Positions 25,109-38,813 are shown, counted from the stretch's first letter. The stretch: DNA of 64,000 nucleotides from Amaurobius ferox (GCA_951213105.1 OX578144.1:85325015-85389014), one strand, 5' to 3'. Translations and numbers: made by a program. Notes: generated by a model not told the origin, from the sequence alone.

Positions 25109-27788
25109 CGTTAGCACGATAACTGCCGTAAAAATGACTTAATCAAAATGAAATTTTAGTATGTTGTTCAGACAGTCTGTAGGACCTTTGGGAATATAAA
25201 TGAATAATATCACCCAATTAGTTTCGGATTGAACCCGGGTTGAAAAAATGGAATACATTGAGCCCTATGGGACCTAATTTTTCAAGCATTTTTTAAACAG
25301 ATTTAAAATTCACAAATTGCTTCGAAAATTTTAGGCAGTATTCAAATTGTTCCATAAAATATATAAAAAAAAATTCAGCGAAATATATTCAGTAGTTTTT
25401 TAAATAAAAATTAAAATAATAATAACACCTCTTATATGAAGCGATCACGTGTCCATGATATGAAACGATCACATGACCCACTTCAAAATGATATATGGCA
25501 TCCATCTTGTGTCAAAATCGTGATTTTTAATGTTCGTTTTAATTCATATTAAGTGTTGCATCCATCCTAAAACTACTTTATTTTTGCCTAAATTCTGTGC
25601 ATCTACATACTGATACAACGCAATGACAATATATTTCAGTTTAAATGCTCAACCAAATTAGATTATTTCTACTATTAAGCCTTTTTTTCACCTATGTAAA
25701 ATGTAAACAGCAAAATATGTAGAATGAGTTGTATTAGAATCGCTGTAATTCTTTAACACAAAATCATTTAGTCCATGGAGTCTGCTTAGCTGATATGAAT
25801 GAAATATTCATTGATTTTAGAAAGAGAAGGACGATATTTTTCGATGAAGTTTTACGCATAGAGTTTACTTACTTCTAGCTCCATGGTCTTAATTTTTAAA
25901 TAAAATAAATTATTATACTATTGTGATGAATGACATGAATGGGGGAATTATTTATGAATGAAATGTTGCTTTTATAGAGCGAGCCAGGCGTGTTATTTTT
26001 TTATGAAGTCATTTGAATCAATTTCAGTTGTTTTCGATAAAGTTTTCAAATATAATAAATTATCGTAGTATTATGATAATTCTAAAATTATTACCGAGGC
26101 ATGTATCACATTTTAGATATGTTTAAACCAAGCAATTTATACTTTAATGCTGTCATTTGAATGAAGTTAATTTTTTTCGATGAAGGTTTAAGGTTTCAAA
26201 TATAATAAATTAATGTAGTATTGTGATAAGTTTTAAAATATTACCGAGGAATGTATTGCGTTTTATACATGTTTAAATAAAATTGCATTGAAGTTGGAAA
26301 GTGTTTCATAATCAATGCTTTAAGTATGATTGATCTTTCTTGTTTTATTTTTGCTCATGTATGAACAACAAACAACTGGAAATTAGAGGATTGTCACGTG
26401 AAGTATAATATACATTTGACAGATACGGATTCGAACATGACGACTTGGCGGGGCGGAAAGCTATCGCGATTCTAAAATGTAAAAACAATAAAGATCAATC
26501 ATGCTTAAAGCATTGATTATGAAACACTTTCCGACTTCAATGCAATTTTATTTAAACAAGTCTAAAATGCAATACATTCCTCGGTAATACTTTAAAACTT
26601 ATCACAATCTTGTATTAAATTATTATATTTGAAAACTTAAACCTTCATCGAAAAAAATGAACTTCCTTCAAACGATGACATTGAAATATAAATTGCCTGG
26701 TTTAAACATCTCTAAATTGTGATACATGCCTCGGTAATAATTTCAGAATTATCATAATACTACGATAATTTATTATATTTGAAAACTGCATCGAAAACAA
26801 CTGAAATTCATTCAAATGACGTCATAGAAAAAATAACACGCCTGACTCTCTCTATAAAAGCAGCATTTCATTCATAAATAATTTCCCATTCATGTCATTC
26901 ATCACAATACCATAATAATTTATTTTATTTAAAAATTAAGACCATGGAGCTACAAGTAATTAAACTATGCGTAAAACTTCATCGAAAAAAATCGTCTTTC
27001 TCATTGTAAAATCAATGAATATTTCATTCATATCAGCTATGCAGACTCCATGAACTAAATGATTTTGTGTTAAAGAAATACAGCAATTCTAATACAACTC
27101 ATTCTACATATTTTGCTGTTTACATTTTACATAGGTGAAAAATAGGTTTCGTTGTAGAAATAATCGAATTTGGATGAGCATTTAAACTTAAATATTTTGT
27201 AATTGCGTTGTTTCAGTATGTAGATGCACAGAATTTAAGCAAAAATAAAATGGTTTTAGGACGGATACAACACTCAATATGAATTAAAAAGAACTTTAAA
27301 AATCACGATTTTGAGACAAGATGGATGCCATATATCATTTTGAAGTGGATCACGTGAACTTTTCATATCATGGCCACGTGATCGCTTCATATAAGAGGTG
27401 TTATTAATATTTTAATTTTTATTTAAAAAACTAATGAATATATCTCGCTGATTTATTTTTATATATTTTATGGAACAATTTGAATATTACCTAAAATTTT
27501 CGAAGCAATTTGTGAATTTTAAGTTCTTTTAAAAATTGTTTGAAAAATTAGGTCCTATAGGGCTCAATGTATTTCATTTTTTCAACCCGGGTTCAATCCA
27601 AAACTAATTGGGTGAAATTATTCATTTATATTCCCATAGGTCCTACAGACCGTCTGAACAACATACTAAAATTTCATTTTGATTAAGTCATTTTTACGGC
27701 AGTTATCGTGCTAACGGACAGACAGACAGACAGACAGAATGAACAAGGTCATAAATACTTTTGAACTTTGTTGTAAGGTGTTAAAAAT
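25018..27788. mobile_element. Foldback-type element with about 1.3 kb inverted arms
   Basis: The left arm (about 25018-26350) and right arm (about 26478-27788) are inverted copies. Outer ends read TTTTTTAACACTTTACAAC on the left and the complement of TTTTTAACACCTTACAAC on the right. Inner ends are AGTATGATTGATCTTTCTTG and the complement of AGCATGATTGATCTTTATTG. A ~127-bp unique centre separates them. Each arm has a CTGT microsatellite near its outer end and two ~130-bp subrepeats near its inner end. No transposase frame is visible, so it is non-autonomous. The arms differ at many sites, so they are not freshly duplicated. Confidence 0.8.
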
Positions 27789-27867
27789 GAAATTATACCA
27801 TCGGGTGAATAATCCAATACTTGGATTTTGATGGATTGGATGTGTTTGTATTCAATTTCTCAACATT

Positions 27868-28152
27868 GGGGCGTGATAGCCCAGTGGTTAACTCGCGGGA
27901 ATGGCACTCGGACGGCCGGGTTCGATTTCCGCCAATGCCAAAACTGCCGCCGTGTTCACGCGGAGTACGATCACGGGAAGTATGTGGGTCCCTTATTCCT
28001 TCCGAGAGGTTTGTGGTAGGGAAAGGAGGGTAGCGTCCTTGTGGATGCCTCCCACACTAGGTTCCGGTTTAAATTGGGTGGTACTTCCGGCCGTCCAAAC
28101 AGTTACCTTACACTTTCTGGTAGGTCGGACGGTATGAGTCGAAGAAGAAGAA
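27868..28152 (+). mobile_element. SINE with tRNA-like head and GAA tail
   Basis: The head has an A-box-like TAGCCCAGTGGTTAACTCGC (27878-27897) and a B-box-like GGTTCGATTTCC near 27920. The body contains GCCGCCGTGTTCACGCGGAG, a TGTGGTAGGGAAAGGAGGG block, and the tail TGGTAGGTCGGACGGTATGAGTCG followed by GAAGAAGAAG. This is the most complete plus-strand copy of the window's main SINE. Pol III transcription from A and B boxes is the established mode for such heads. A CAATAAATAAATAAAT run at about 28210 lies 60 bp downstream and may belong to another retroposon. Confidence 0.85.
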
Positions 28153-28226
28153 TCCATCAAAATCTGTTGTAACTCCTCAATACCCTTTTGGGTGAGTTTG
28201 TCGGCCTTTGCAATAAATAAATAAAT

Positions 28227-31200
28227 CCATGAATACGGATCGGGAATTTTTTCAGTTATGTTTATGTCTGTATATTGTATATCTATCTATGAGTTAGCAC
28301 ATGATATTTTATGAAAATCTTGTATGACTACTTTATACGATAAGCTTTTATTGATTAAGAGATCTGTTAATTTCATGAAATGTTAGAATAAGGGAACGCC
28401 TAGAGATTCTTTTAGATGTATTTCCCAAAATAGAAAACACTTATAAAAACCTGTTGTAGAATGGACATTTTTGCATTTAAAAGCCAATAACATCCACCAC
28501 AGGATACTAACACGGGTCATTCTAGAGATATTGGTCGATTTTGATCTAAACTAAAATAACTAATAAAACACTAAATGCAATCATTATTATTAAACTAACC
28601 ATTTCCAACCACGCTTTGGGATTGTGAAACCGATTGTGGTTATTAAATATAAAAAAATGAATGTTCACGGAATGTTCGGGAACACTGAACACTATGCACT
28701 TGAATGCTCGGGACATCAAAATCTGTTTGAAATTAATACCACAAATTTTGCACATTCTATAGTCTTCTTAACAAGGAAATTCCGATACGTGAATCGGTAT
28801 GTCATCTCCGATCAATATGTTATATTTTTTTTCAACGTTTTCAGATATTTTAGGCTAAAAATTACAAATCATTATAGCATTGTTTTTAAAAAGTTTGAGT
28901 TAAAGAATATCTAAAATGCGATTTTCGTGCTGGAAACGTAAGCTGGTTACCATAATTATCAGAATGTAATCACAAATTTCAGTGATAAGATATATTAAAG
29001 TTGTCTACTATAAGTATAAATTAAAATATCTCAAATATGGTGGATTGTACACCAATAGCGTTCATTAAGAACATGTAGGATACTTTTTTTATGCAGGGTG
29101 GCATAACAATGATTTCTGTGTATCTAATTGTTAAAAGATTTGTAAAGCACTAAAATGTCTCATATAATACAATTAATTGTTGTGTCTTAATAATCCATCA
29201 AATTTACCTCACAAGTGCGAGCTCACTTACTGTAGCTAAAAAACAATACATTGATCATTAATCACACAATGTATTTTTTAAATTATATTTTTTCATACAC
29301 ACTCAATTATTATCACATACATCATAACAAGAACCCTTGATAATTCATTCATTCAAGATACTCGTTGATTGCATTATTTATGAAAGTGACCCAGGATGTT
29401 CCTTAACTATGACCGATGAGATCTTAACTATGACTGAAACAATTCGAGGAGTTACACTCCCATTCGCAAAGTAATTGGTTGGTGAATTTGTAAGTTGTGT
29501 AAGTTACACTGCATCAATGCACATGGCTTGATGTGGAGATATGGCAGAAATCTGAAGCTTGTTCAGCAACAATCTTATTATTCCTGACGGGACCATCTTT
29601 GGATCTCGTGCAGTGAATTATTCTGCTGACATCGTTCCCCTGGTTGTGTCCTAGCTGGTTAAAATATTTATACCCTTCTGCTCTCATTTATGTGTGAAAA
29701 TACTAAGCTGGTCGCACGGGAGTTCAGATCAAATCTGTCCCAACAAGTAGCATCATCTCTTAACAGAAGGAATATATATTTTGCTCATTTTACTCTGAAA
29801 CAATCATAAGTGGAGGGCATAAGTCGTAAGAAAAAATATTATAGTTGTTTTTGTCACAAACTATCGAAAGTTGTTAATACTCATGAGGAATAATGAGCTG
29901 GACATTTTTCTTAATTTTTATAACATTTGTCATGAGCATATACTGCTCGTAACTTTATTTTATCTGCAAAACCAAGAATAAACTATTAGTTCACGGGAAA
30001 TTAGAATAAAGTACAGAAAATGGAAAATCGAACATAAAAATAAGAAAGCTAACTTCTTCGATTACGTTTTTAACAGCTTTATATTTTCAGAATCAACACA
30101 CGCTTCAAGAAATAAGAAAAACGACAGTTTCATTTTGGTTTCTTTTCCATAATTTTTAATTTAATCGAATTTTAAAATTCGCCAAATTGAAAACGACATT
30201 TTTCGTATTCCAACTCTCTATTTTTTTCTATCTGTCCCAGAAAAAGGTCACAAAAAGTATAATCAAGAACATTTCCTGAATTATTATGTTTAAATATTTA
30301 ATGAAGTTTGGAATGTGCCATAAGAATTTTTTGTTAAGCGATTATATTTGTCTATGGAAAACGTTTTAAACGTTTCTCTGAAACGTGAATTAAAATGCTA
30401 TTATTAATATTTTCTTTATAATATATTTCTTCTGTGATAGAAAGTAACGGGGGTTAAAATTTGTACATTTTAAAAAATCTACATATTTCATCATCCATGC
30501 ATGCGAATCATCCATTTTTAAATGACGTCCGTGTGTTATTCTGTCTGTAAATTTATTGGACAAGATTTTTTTTAACACATTTATTGAATTCAAAGGAATT
30601 TGGTACAATTATTTCAACTGATATAATCTAGAAGCCTATTGATAATATGGGTCAGACCTGTTGTAAACTCTCTATTTTGGAATTATCTTTCGGATATTGA
30701 AAAGAAATTATGAAAAAATGTGAAAACTTTTTTTTGATGAAATATACATTTTATACGTAATTTCGCAACAGCAAACGCTATTCATTAAAGAAGACTGACA
30801 TGCATTATTCAAGAGACATTGTTTTATTATTATTATTTATTTTAAGATTTATACAAAATACATATTATCAATATTATTAAATAACGGGATATATAAATAA
30901 CAATTTTGAAAATCAATGCACGGAATTTTTTACAAGTTATGATTGGTTGATCTAGAATATTATAATGTAATATCTAAAATATTTTATGATGTAATATTTT
31001 TAAAATTTAGAAATTTATTACATTTGCATATGTGAGTGCGATTAAAAAAATATTGAGTCCGATTTTGGGGGAAATTCATATGCTTATTTGAATCCGTAAC
31101 AATAAGTCTAATGTTCTTCAGCGATATTGAATATTAAGAAATGTATAATATTTGTTTGTATCCTAGAAAATGTATGGAAAACATTGGACGCATTAAATTT

Positions 31201-31924
31201 TCTATTAGTTGTTGTCGTAAGCAAAAACTACTCATAACATATACCTTTACTTATCCGCAATGCAAAAAACACAGTAATTGGTTATGGGAAATCGTATAAG
31301 CAAATCAAACTCGAAAATGAGGAAATTGACCTGCTCGTTTCTTTCTATATTGGATTTTACATTTTCAATGCCAATAAACGCGTTGAGAAAGGGGAAACCG
31401 ACAGATTTAGCTTTTGCGTTTTATAATTTGCAATTTAACGGAATTCTAATTTCACCGAATTGAAGACGACATTTTTCGTGATCCAATTCTCATATTCATA
31501 TCTGTTCTATTCTAAACGAAACATCATAACAATGTACAAAAAATAACTTTTCTGTGGATTTGTCTGTTCAAATTTAGTTGTTCAGTTTCAATTCAAAGTT
31601 TTGCAATATGACTTTAAGATCTATTTTTGCCATGCAACTATAATTATTTTTATAAAACGTTAAAATCATTCATCAAAATACGTATTACAAACGCTGTTGC
31701 ATTAAAAAAATAATTATGTGTAATTTATTGCCACAGATTTAAAGCAAGTCTTAACAAGTAAAAACAAAACATATATGTTTAATACAACCCCACTTTTCTA
31801 TTCGTATGTAACTTAAATGTATGATAAATGTATTTATTAAAATATATGTAACTTAAATGTATTATAATGTATTTTTCAAAGGTATGTAATTTAAATGTAT
31901 GACAGATGTCATAACAAATTTGGA
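28227..31924. other. 3.7 kb intergenic; two diverged repeat copies
   Basis: No gene is supported; the longest frames (96 codons at 28624-28914, 72 codons at 30390-30608) have no recognisable feature. Old dispersed-repeat copies lie at about 30000-30240 and 31270-31500, related to 16970-17200. A short TGTAACTTAAATGTATTATAATGTAT duplication lies near 31800-31910. Confidence 0.4.
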
Positions 31925-32822
31925 ACTTTTAGCAGCTTAGGTTCTTAAATTATTCACCAAACTCGAATACATTCCTAAGGTGGGTTCCAGTCGGCCCACC
32001 CCCATAAAGTTCAAAATCCGAAGAATTAAAAAATTCCACAAAGGACAACGACATACTAAATTTGGATATTTTATTTACTCGAGTTCACGAGTTAGTCACA
32101 AAACACTTATGGCGGGCTCAAGACGTACTGGACCCAAACAGTTCAAAATCCAAAGAAGTAATATTTACCACAAAAGACATACTAAATTTGGACTTTCTGG
32201 CCGCTACGGATTTTGAGTTATTTTCAAAAAAACGAATACATTAATACCGCAAGCCCAGGACGGGTTGCATACCCGGTACGGTTAAAAATCCAAAGAGTTA
32301 AAATATGACGCAAAATACAACAATGTGCTAAATTTGGAATTTCTAGCTGTTCCGGTTCTCAAGTTGTTCATAAGAAACGAGTACATACCTAAGGCGGGCC
32401 CAAGACAAGCTAGCCAGACAAAGTTCAAATCTGAAGAATTAAAGTATGCTACAAAGTACAACTTGCTAAATTTGGAATTTCTAACTGTACTGGTTTGTGA
32501 ATGATTCCCCTAAATCTCGTATATTCTTAATGCGGGTCCAAGGCGGACTATCCAGATAAAGTTAAAAATCCAAAGAATAAAAATATACCGCAAATGTCTA
32601 TAACTCCATACTATATTTGAACTTTCTAGCTAGGGAACGGTCACCATAGTTATTGCCCCCACTGCCTTCCGGTCTATATTGGGTGACACTGCCCCTTCCG
32701 TCCAAACAGATATCTTCAGGTTGGTCGGACGGTCTGGGTCGAAAGAAAGGAAGACAGAAATAACTTTCTAGCTGATCCAGTTTTTAAATTATTTTGAAAA
32801 AAAGCAAGTGCATTCATATGCT
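31925..32822. repeat. Degenerate tandem repeat, unit about 110-130 bp, five or more copies, interrupted by a SINE
   Basis: Each unit runs through GGCGGGC(CC)AAG, AAGTTCAAAATCC, AAGAATTAAA, ATACTAAATTTGGA and TTTCTAGCTG-like words, in that order, five times between 31925 and 32634. The array resumes after the SINE at 32762-32822. The units are well diverged, so the array is old. Confidence 0.7.
32632..32761 (+). mobile_element. SINE, 5'-truncated, with 12-bp target-site duplication
   Basis: Only the 3' part of the SINE family is present: the TTCCGGTCTATATTGGGTGACA block through TTGGTCGGACGGTCTGGGTCGAA. The direct repeat AACTTTCTAGCT at 32620-32631 and 32762-32773 flanks it. It inserted into the tandem array, which therefore predates it. 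Confidence 0.85.
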
Positions 32823-32848
32823 AAACCGATAACATATAACATTGAAAA

Positions 32849-33474
32849 ATCTGATGTGGACAGCACATGACTTTCCCTGCAGACTTATATCCACGCTTTC
32901 TTTATTTTAATTAAATTTAATTCACTTTTAATTCAATTTTCGTTCTCATTTTGTAACTGGATTTATTTTCAAAGATGACGTAGAGAAAATACGAAAAAAC
33001 TAAAATATCTCGAGAACGGCTAGACTAGTGTGATGGGGTTGGTCTTATGGTCTTATTCTTTCCATCGTTAGAAATTACGTATAAAACAGGTATTTAATGG
33101 ATATATTTGAGAATATGTAGTTTTTTAATTTAGATTTCTACGATTTTTGCAGGCCATTTCGCAAAAATAGGCAGGCTCTCTTATCTTGAGTCGTTCTCAA
33201 AACTAATCAGCACCAGATTCGCCCACAAGTAATATACCTACCAACTTTTGTGAAATTCGGTCAATTAGTTTTTTAGTTAGAGTGGATACAAAATCTGCAC
33301 AGACAGACAGACAGGCACACAGACACACTCACACAGACGTCACGCTAAAAATTGTTTTTTTCGTATTTTAGAGGTCTCGAAACGCGTAGATCCGTCGAAA
33401 ACTCGAGTTGCGTTTTCGGCATGATTCCAATACTTTCCCTATACATTACCATGCATTGCAGGGAAAGTAAAAAC
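32849..33474 (+). mobile_element. HINE/DINE-like element, copy G
   Basis: Head ATCTGATGTGGACAGCACATG with ACTTTCCCTGCA, one internal unit only (about 33150-33290), a CAGACAGACAGACAGGCACAC array, and tail TGCAGGGAAAGTAAAAA. Its 12-bp terminal inverted words are perfect, which makes it the best reference for the family's ends. Confidence 0.75.
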
Positions 33475-33724
33475 ATAAATTGTACCGTAAAAGACGATCA
33501 GATTTCATGTTATACTACATAGTCGTACTAAATTTCATGTAACTACATAGTCGTACATGGTCGTACCAAGCGTGGTAGTATTTCCAAAACAGCACATTTT
33601 GTGAACACACATATTCTCCTGCTAATATGATTAAAGTGTATTGTGAATGGAGAAATGGCACCATTGCGAATAAGCGACGTGGAAACTGAGGAACACCACT
33701 CGCCATTCATACGAGAGGTGAACG
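33475..33724. other. Unique sequence before a satellite array
   Basis: No gene is supported. Contains a short duplication of ACTACATAGTCGTAC near 33507-33555. Confidence 0.4.
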
Positions 33725-34935
33725 TCGGCTCCGAAGATTCGTGAGGGCCGATCTCTGAACTATAGCATTTGGCCGAATTAACATCTGAATAACTAATGAT
33801 TTTACTTAAAAGCATCAATAAGTGCAAAAATAAAAAATATACAGCTTAGTTTACTTCACAAGATCATGGAACAATTTTTACTGTGATTCGTATTGCGTCC
33901 ACTCACTCCAAACCACTGATGACTTCCATATCGATGACTTTCCACAGAAGTTTCGAGAAAGAGTGCGTATCATTGAAACCAGTCAATATTTCTAGGAAGT
34001 TCTTGTGGATTCGAAAACTCATCGGCTCCGAAGATTCGTGAGGGCTGATCTCTGAACTACATCGTTTGGCCGAATTAACATCTGAATAACTAATGATTTT
34101 ACTTAAAAGCATCAGTAAGTGCAAAAAGCAACAATATACAGCTTAGTTTACTTCACAAGATCATGGAACAATTTTTACTGTGATTCGTATTGCGTCCACT
34201 CACTCCAACCCACTGATGACTTCCTTATCGATGACTTTCCACAGAAGTTTCGAGAAAGAGTGCGTATCATTGAAACCAGTCAATATTTCTAGGAAGTTCT
34301 TGTGGATTCGAAAACTCATCGGCTCCGAAGATTCGTGAGGGCTGATCTCTGAACTACATCGTTTGGCCGAATTAACATCTGAATAACTAATGATTTTACT
34401 TAAAAGCATCAGTAAGTGTAAAAAGAAACAATATACAGCTTAGTTTACTTCACAAGATCATGGAACATTTTTACTGTGATTCGTATTGCGTCCACTCACT
34501 CCAACCCACTGATGACTTCATTATCGATGACTCAACGATGACTTTCCACAGAAGTTTCGAGAAAGAATGCGTATCATTGAAACCAGTCAATATTTCTAGG
34601 AAGTTCTTGTGGATTCGAAAACACATCGGCTCCGAAGATTCGTGAGGGCTGATCTCTGAACTACAGCGCGTGGCCGAATTAACATCTGAATAACTAATGA
34701 TTTTACTTAAAAGCATCAGTAAGTGCAAAAAGAAACAATATACAGCTTAGTTTACTTCACAAGATCATGGAACAATTTTTACTGTGATTCGTATTTCGTC
34801 CACTCACTCCAACCCACTGATGACTTCCTTATCGATGACTCAACGATAACTTTCCACAGAAGTTTCGAGAAAGAGTGCGTATCATTGAAACTAGTAAACA
34901 TTTCTAGGAAGTTCTTGTGGATTCGAAAACTCATC
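33725..34935. repeat. Satellite array, unit about 297 bp, four units plus a partial
   Basis: GGCTCCGAAGATTCGTGAGG occurs at about 33727, 34024, 34321 and 34628 (spacings 297, 297, 307). The last two units carry a 10-bp insertion (GACTCAACGA beside ATCGATGAC) that earlier units lack. Units are otherwise nearly identical. Open frames of 61-94 codons on both strands recur with the unit and show no purifying pattern. Confidence 0.95.
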
Positions 34936-35094
34936 ATCAGTCAACAGGTTGGAGATATTTTGTAAAATCTGGCACCAGTATCACCCAGAATTGAAAACAA
35001 AGTACGGCAACCCTAACTTTACGTAATAGCGATGGCTGCCTGTAAATGTGTTTTCTCCTTATGGGGATTAAAGGAGCCGTGAAACATTTTACAT
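34936..35094. other. Short unique spacer
   Basis: Nothing recognised between the satellite and the next dispersed element. Confidence 0.3.
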
Positions 35095-35700
35095 ATTTGT
35101 AATAGTATACTGTATAGTAAAAGTATTGTGACGGGATTGAAAATTCGAATTTGAGTTTTCGACCAAAAATCACTCTTTGAGCATCCCTAAATTTGAATCA
35201 AACGTTTTGGGTTTAAGTTTGTATGTTAGTGTAGTGTGTGTATGTGTTAGTCTGGGTGACTATGAAACTATGGACGCGATAACTCATAAACAAATGAAGT
35301 CTTTCGGAAACAATTTGGTACCATTATGCAATCGATAAAACTTATTGATTTTAATCGCCATCGAATGTTCAAAAGTCTCCCTCCTTCCATCATTTTCGAA
35401 CTAATTCTAGAAAATATCGTAAAAATTAAGTCTTTCAATAATGTTAAATAACAATATATTTTTTTTTCAATAAACAAATGACACAGAATTTAGAATGGTA
35501 GCATTGACTGTTATCGAGATATAGCAGTTTTTTAAATAAATTTATTAGAATGTAACATAAAATAAAAAACAATAACTATCGCTTATCATCTTCACTTCCA
35601 ATATGCAATATTATGCAACAAATCCATTGACATCATTCAAATGGATTTCTTTCGTTAATTTAAGTAGTACTAGTTTTGTAGTTTGACGCCAAAGAATTTA
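35095..35700 (-). mobile_element. HINE/DINE-like element, diverged subfamily, copy H
   Basis: Shares AGTATTGTGACGGG, GAATTTGAGTTTTCGAC, a GTGTGTGTATGTG stretch and ACTGTTATCGAGATATAGCA with the elements at 19988 and 45435. The far end is not clear, so the right border is approximate. Confidence 0.5.
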
Positions 35701-36885
35701 CCAATTGCCATTTATTTTACGAGACATTCAATAAGAGTTAATTACATTTTAATGAAGATTTTGACGGTGAATATATGTCATCCTGTTTTGATCTATAAGT
35801 CACCAAAAGGGCCCAATTTCATGCGTTCAATTTACGTGATGTTAATTTAATGCCGAAAGTATTGTATCCAAAATCATTGATCTTGTACACCATTATTTAT
35901 TTCTCTGTGAATGAAGTAAGTTTAAAAATTAATGATATTGCACTGTGTGTGTGCCATTTGGGGAGAGAGAATGGAAGATATTTTTTTACTTAACTTTTGT
36001 AAACCTGTCATTTGACAAACGTAGCGTATACTTTATATTTATAGTTGATGTTAAGAGTGTATATATTTTAGAATAACTGTATATGATTTATTCAATTGAT
36101 AGTATTGATTAAAATATAGCGTATTTCATTTTTCATGGGGCAGTTGAAAAATTCGCAGATATGCATAATTGGTTTTACATCAAATAAAAAATATAAAATT
36201 TATATCAGAATGAAAATTTCGTATGTGTGTATTGCGCACTACAGGGGCAAATTAAAAAAAAATGTAATTTTTTTTAATTTGCAAATAAATATAAAAATGT
36301 ATAATGTACAAGATTCACTAAATTAGTCTGTTGAATTGTTTCGCCTGATAAATAGATCCAAAAACGGTCATGATGACAGATAAATCAATGCAAAAAAAGT
36401 ATTTGTTATCTACGTCAATTCTTATTTACTTCACATCACTTCTCTCTGTATGTTTATTAAATATGTTTGACTGGTTTGTTCTCAACTCCTACGGTACGTA
36501 AAGAGCTGAAATTCGACATACAGTTTTCATCTCGCAAAACTTTTCCATCTCTTGAATTTTCAAGGAATTACAAGCTCGGACGGATTTGCAAGCTCTTATC
36601 GTCATCGTGAATTTTTCATTCTCTATTCTCTAATGTCAGATTAGCGTGCAACTGATCACTTCCTGCTATCTGTACCTCAGGTTTGCTTCCTTCTGTTATA
36701 TGTATTTATCTTCCATGTTAGCTTTATGCATGGTCGTTGAGCTCTCGATTCAGAAATCGATGCTCAATGCACCAGAGTCCACTGAATCTGTGCTAGTCTT
36801 TCTAGGGTAAATTTCAGATCTCCAACGTCTTTGCACTAACATAATCAACCTTGTGGTTGATTTATTAGGGTGCCATTGTAAAGAA
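35701..36885. other. Intergenic, nothing recognised
   Basis: AT-rich with short chance open frames. No RNA or protein gene could be supported. Confidence 0.35.
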
Positions 36886-36963
36886 CCTTACTACCCTAAC
36901 CGGGAATCGGAACACAGATCTTCGTACTGGCCAGCTAATGCTCTACCGATGAGCTACCGGAAC
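36886..36963 (-). tRNA. tRNA-like sequence (pseudo-tRNA or SINE head)
   Basis: Read on the minus strand from 36963, it has an A box TAGCTCATCGGTAGAGCA with a D-arm-like layout, then about 30 bases later a B-box-like GTTCCGATTCCC. A canonical B box would be GGTTCGANTCC, so one base is extra. The anticodon arm and the acceptor pairing are not convincing. It is more likely a decayed tRNA-derived sequence than a working tRNA. Confidence 0.35.
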
Positions 36964-38574
36964 GGAATTGAAAACTCTTCACGTCGAAGTGTACTCTGTA
37001 TATTACCTCAAGTAGTTACGTCATTTACGTACGTCATAACTATGTTTTACACTTTTCATGCACTTTCTTTAAAAATTAAAGTTCAGTATCTTCAGATGAA
37101 ATACTATCCTAGTTCTAACGCTTTGATCTGTGCATAATACTACGTAGGTTTATAGGCGAATTATGTCAAATAAAATAATAAGTAGGCATATGAGAGAGGA
37201 TAAATTAAAACTATAAATTAATACTGAAGAATAAAAAAATAAATTATGAGAATTAACAAGGTTTTCCCAGGTTGTCAAGTTTGGCCACTCCTAAACAACA
37301 GGGGCGCATGGAAAATTAGAAAATCAATGTTAATAACACTTGAAATTGAAAAATTATGAGGATGTAGGAAGATTTAATTACAAACAATACAATATAAATC
37401 AAATATAAATCAAACAATACAAAACAATATAAATCATATCATTATTCAATTGAAATTAAGCAAAGTATTTGAAACTATTTCATCTACCTACACATTTATG
37501 ATCCATCGAAAATTTTACGTAATACCTTTGACGGGATATGGCCAATAGATATTTATTTTATGTATCTTAGCAATAGAAGTAATCGAAACGCTACCCCTAG
37601 TTACTGTTTTTATCTATTTTCAAAATTAAACGAAAAAAAAAGCATTTCTCTAGACGGGAAATAAAAGTCTTATTATAAATTAAAATTAAAAAAAAAACTT
37701 TCTCTCTCTTTCTTAATGGACTTCATATTTGGAGAGTCAACATACTCTTTAAAACGACTATCATAAAAACTGACAGTTAATTTATTTTTTATCATTTTTA
37801 TTTTACATTAATGGAATTTTAATGTCCACAAAATTAAAGGAGACAATTCTTCGGAATTAACTTCTTATACTTCACCACAAGAAGGTGGAGAATTAGAGTT
37901 AAATCCGCAGGAAATGTTAGCATTTCTATGACTTATTCTGTTTAAATATTCAATGAGTCTTGACATATGCATTTAACGTATAATATTCGCGTACTCTTAC
38001 GTGGATTTTATAAAAGAAATTTTTAAGCATTCATTAAGAAGAGTCATTAGTAATCCGGGGATAATTGTTTGGGGATTCGGTTTTCACATACTTCAGATTA
38101 AAAAAGGATTCACAGTTAGTAAATAAAATTTACTGAAGCGGAGATCAAATCGACTTTCTTATACCAGAATCCATTTTTAGTAGCTTTTTTCTCAAATTTT
38201 ACAAGAAAAATTTTGAAAAATCGATATCGTGAGACAAATGATTAGAATTATAGCATGTTATCCTTCACTGTGAAGAGCTTGAAAAATATTACGACTGGCA
38301 TCATACTTAAAAATGTACCCCCGGGAGTACATTTATTAGCCTCTAAGGGGGGCTAATGATGTAATAAATAAATTTGCATCAAAGCGATCTTTCACTATTT
38401 TGATTGAAACTATTAAATCTTGCGATCCAATTGATCCATACATAAACCCTTTTAAGCATGATTATGTTAAATTTCTTCTTATTCGGCCATGTTGAAAATC
38501 ATAAAATTTCGAATACATTTCGATGTTTTCGCTTGAATTAAAAAAAATTCTATCTGGTTCTAGATTTTTCGATA
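36964..38574. other. Intergenic; diverged repeat near 37650-37890
   Basis: Apart from a copy of the old repeat also seen at 16970, 18780, 30000 and 31270, nothing is recognised. Short tandem words such as AATATAAATCAAACAATAC lie near 37385-37440. Confidence 0.4.
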
Positions 38575-38813
38575 TCAAAGCAGGATATTGAGTTTGGTGA
38601 AAATACATTAATATTTGTTGCCGCTATCGTGTACACACCACAGATGTACATACATACAAAGAAACAAACAGACAGACTACAGACATCACTCCAAAAATAG
38701 TAAAAAATAGTCAGGCGGTCACGAAGCATATATTGGCGTCAAAATCGTAAATTTGAAAATTTTCGTGAAAACAGTACTTTTTCTATACTATTACATAATA
38801 TGAGAAAGTAAAA
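38575..38813 (+). mobile_element. HINE/DINE-like fragment, copy I
   Basis: The 3' end of a family member: CAAACAGACAGACTACAGACATCACTCC, then TTTTTCTATACTATTACATA and GAGAAAGTAAAAATT. The 5' part is not recognisable. Confidence 0.45.

Noticed and set aside
27824..28164. Perfect 14-bp inverted words GATTTTGATGGATT / AATCCATCAAAATC around a SINE
   Set aside because: Target-site duplications are direct, not inverted, and the words do not touch the SINE on the left; most likely chance.
33515..34965. A family of similar 61-94 codon frames on both strands
   Set aside because: They repeat with the 297-bp satellite unit and change length with each unit; no sign of a protein gene.
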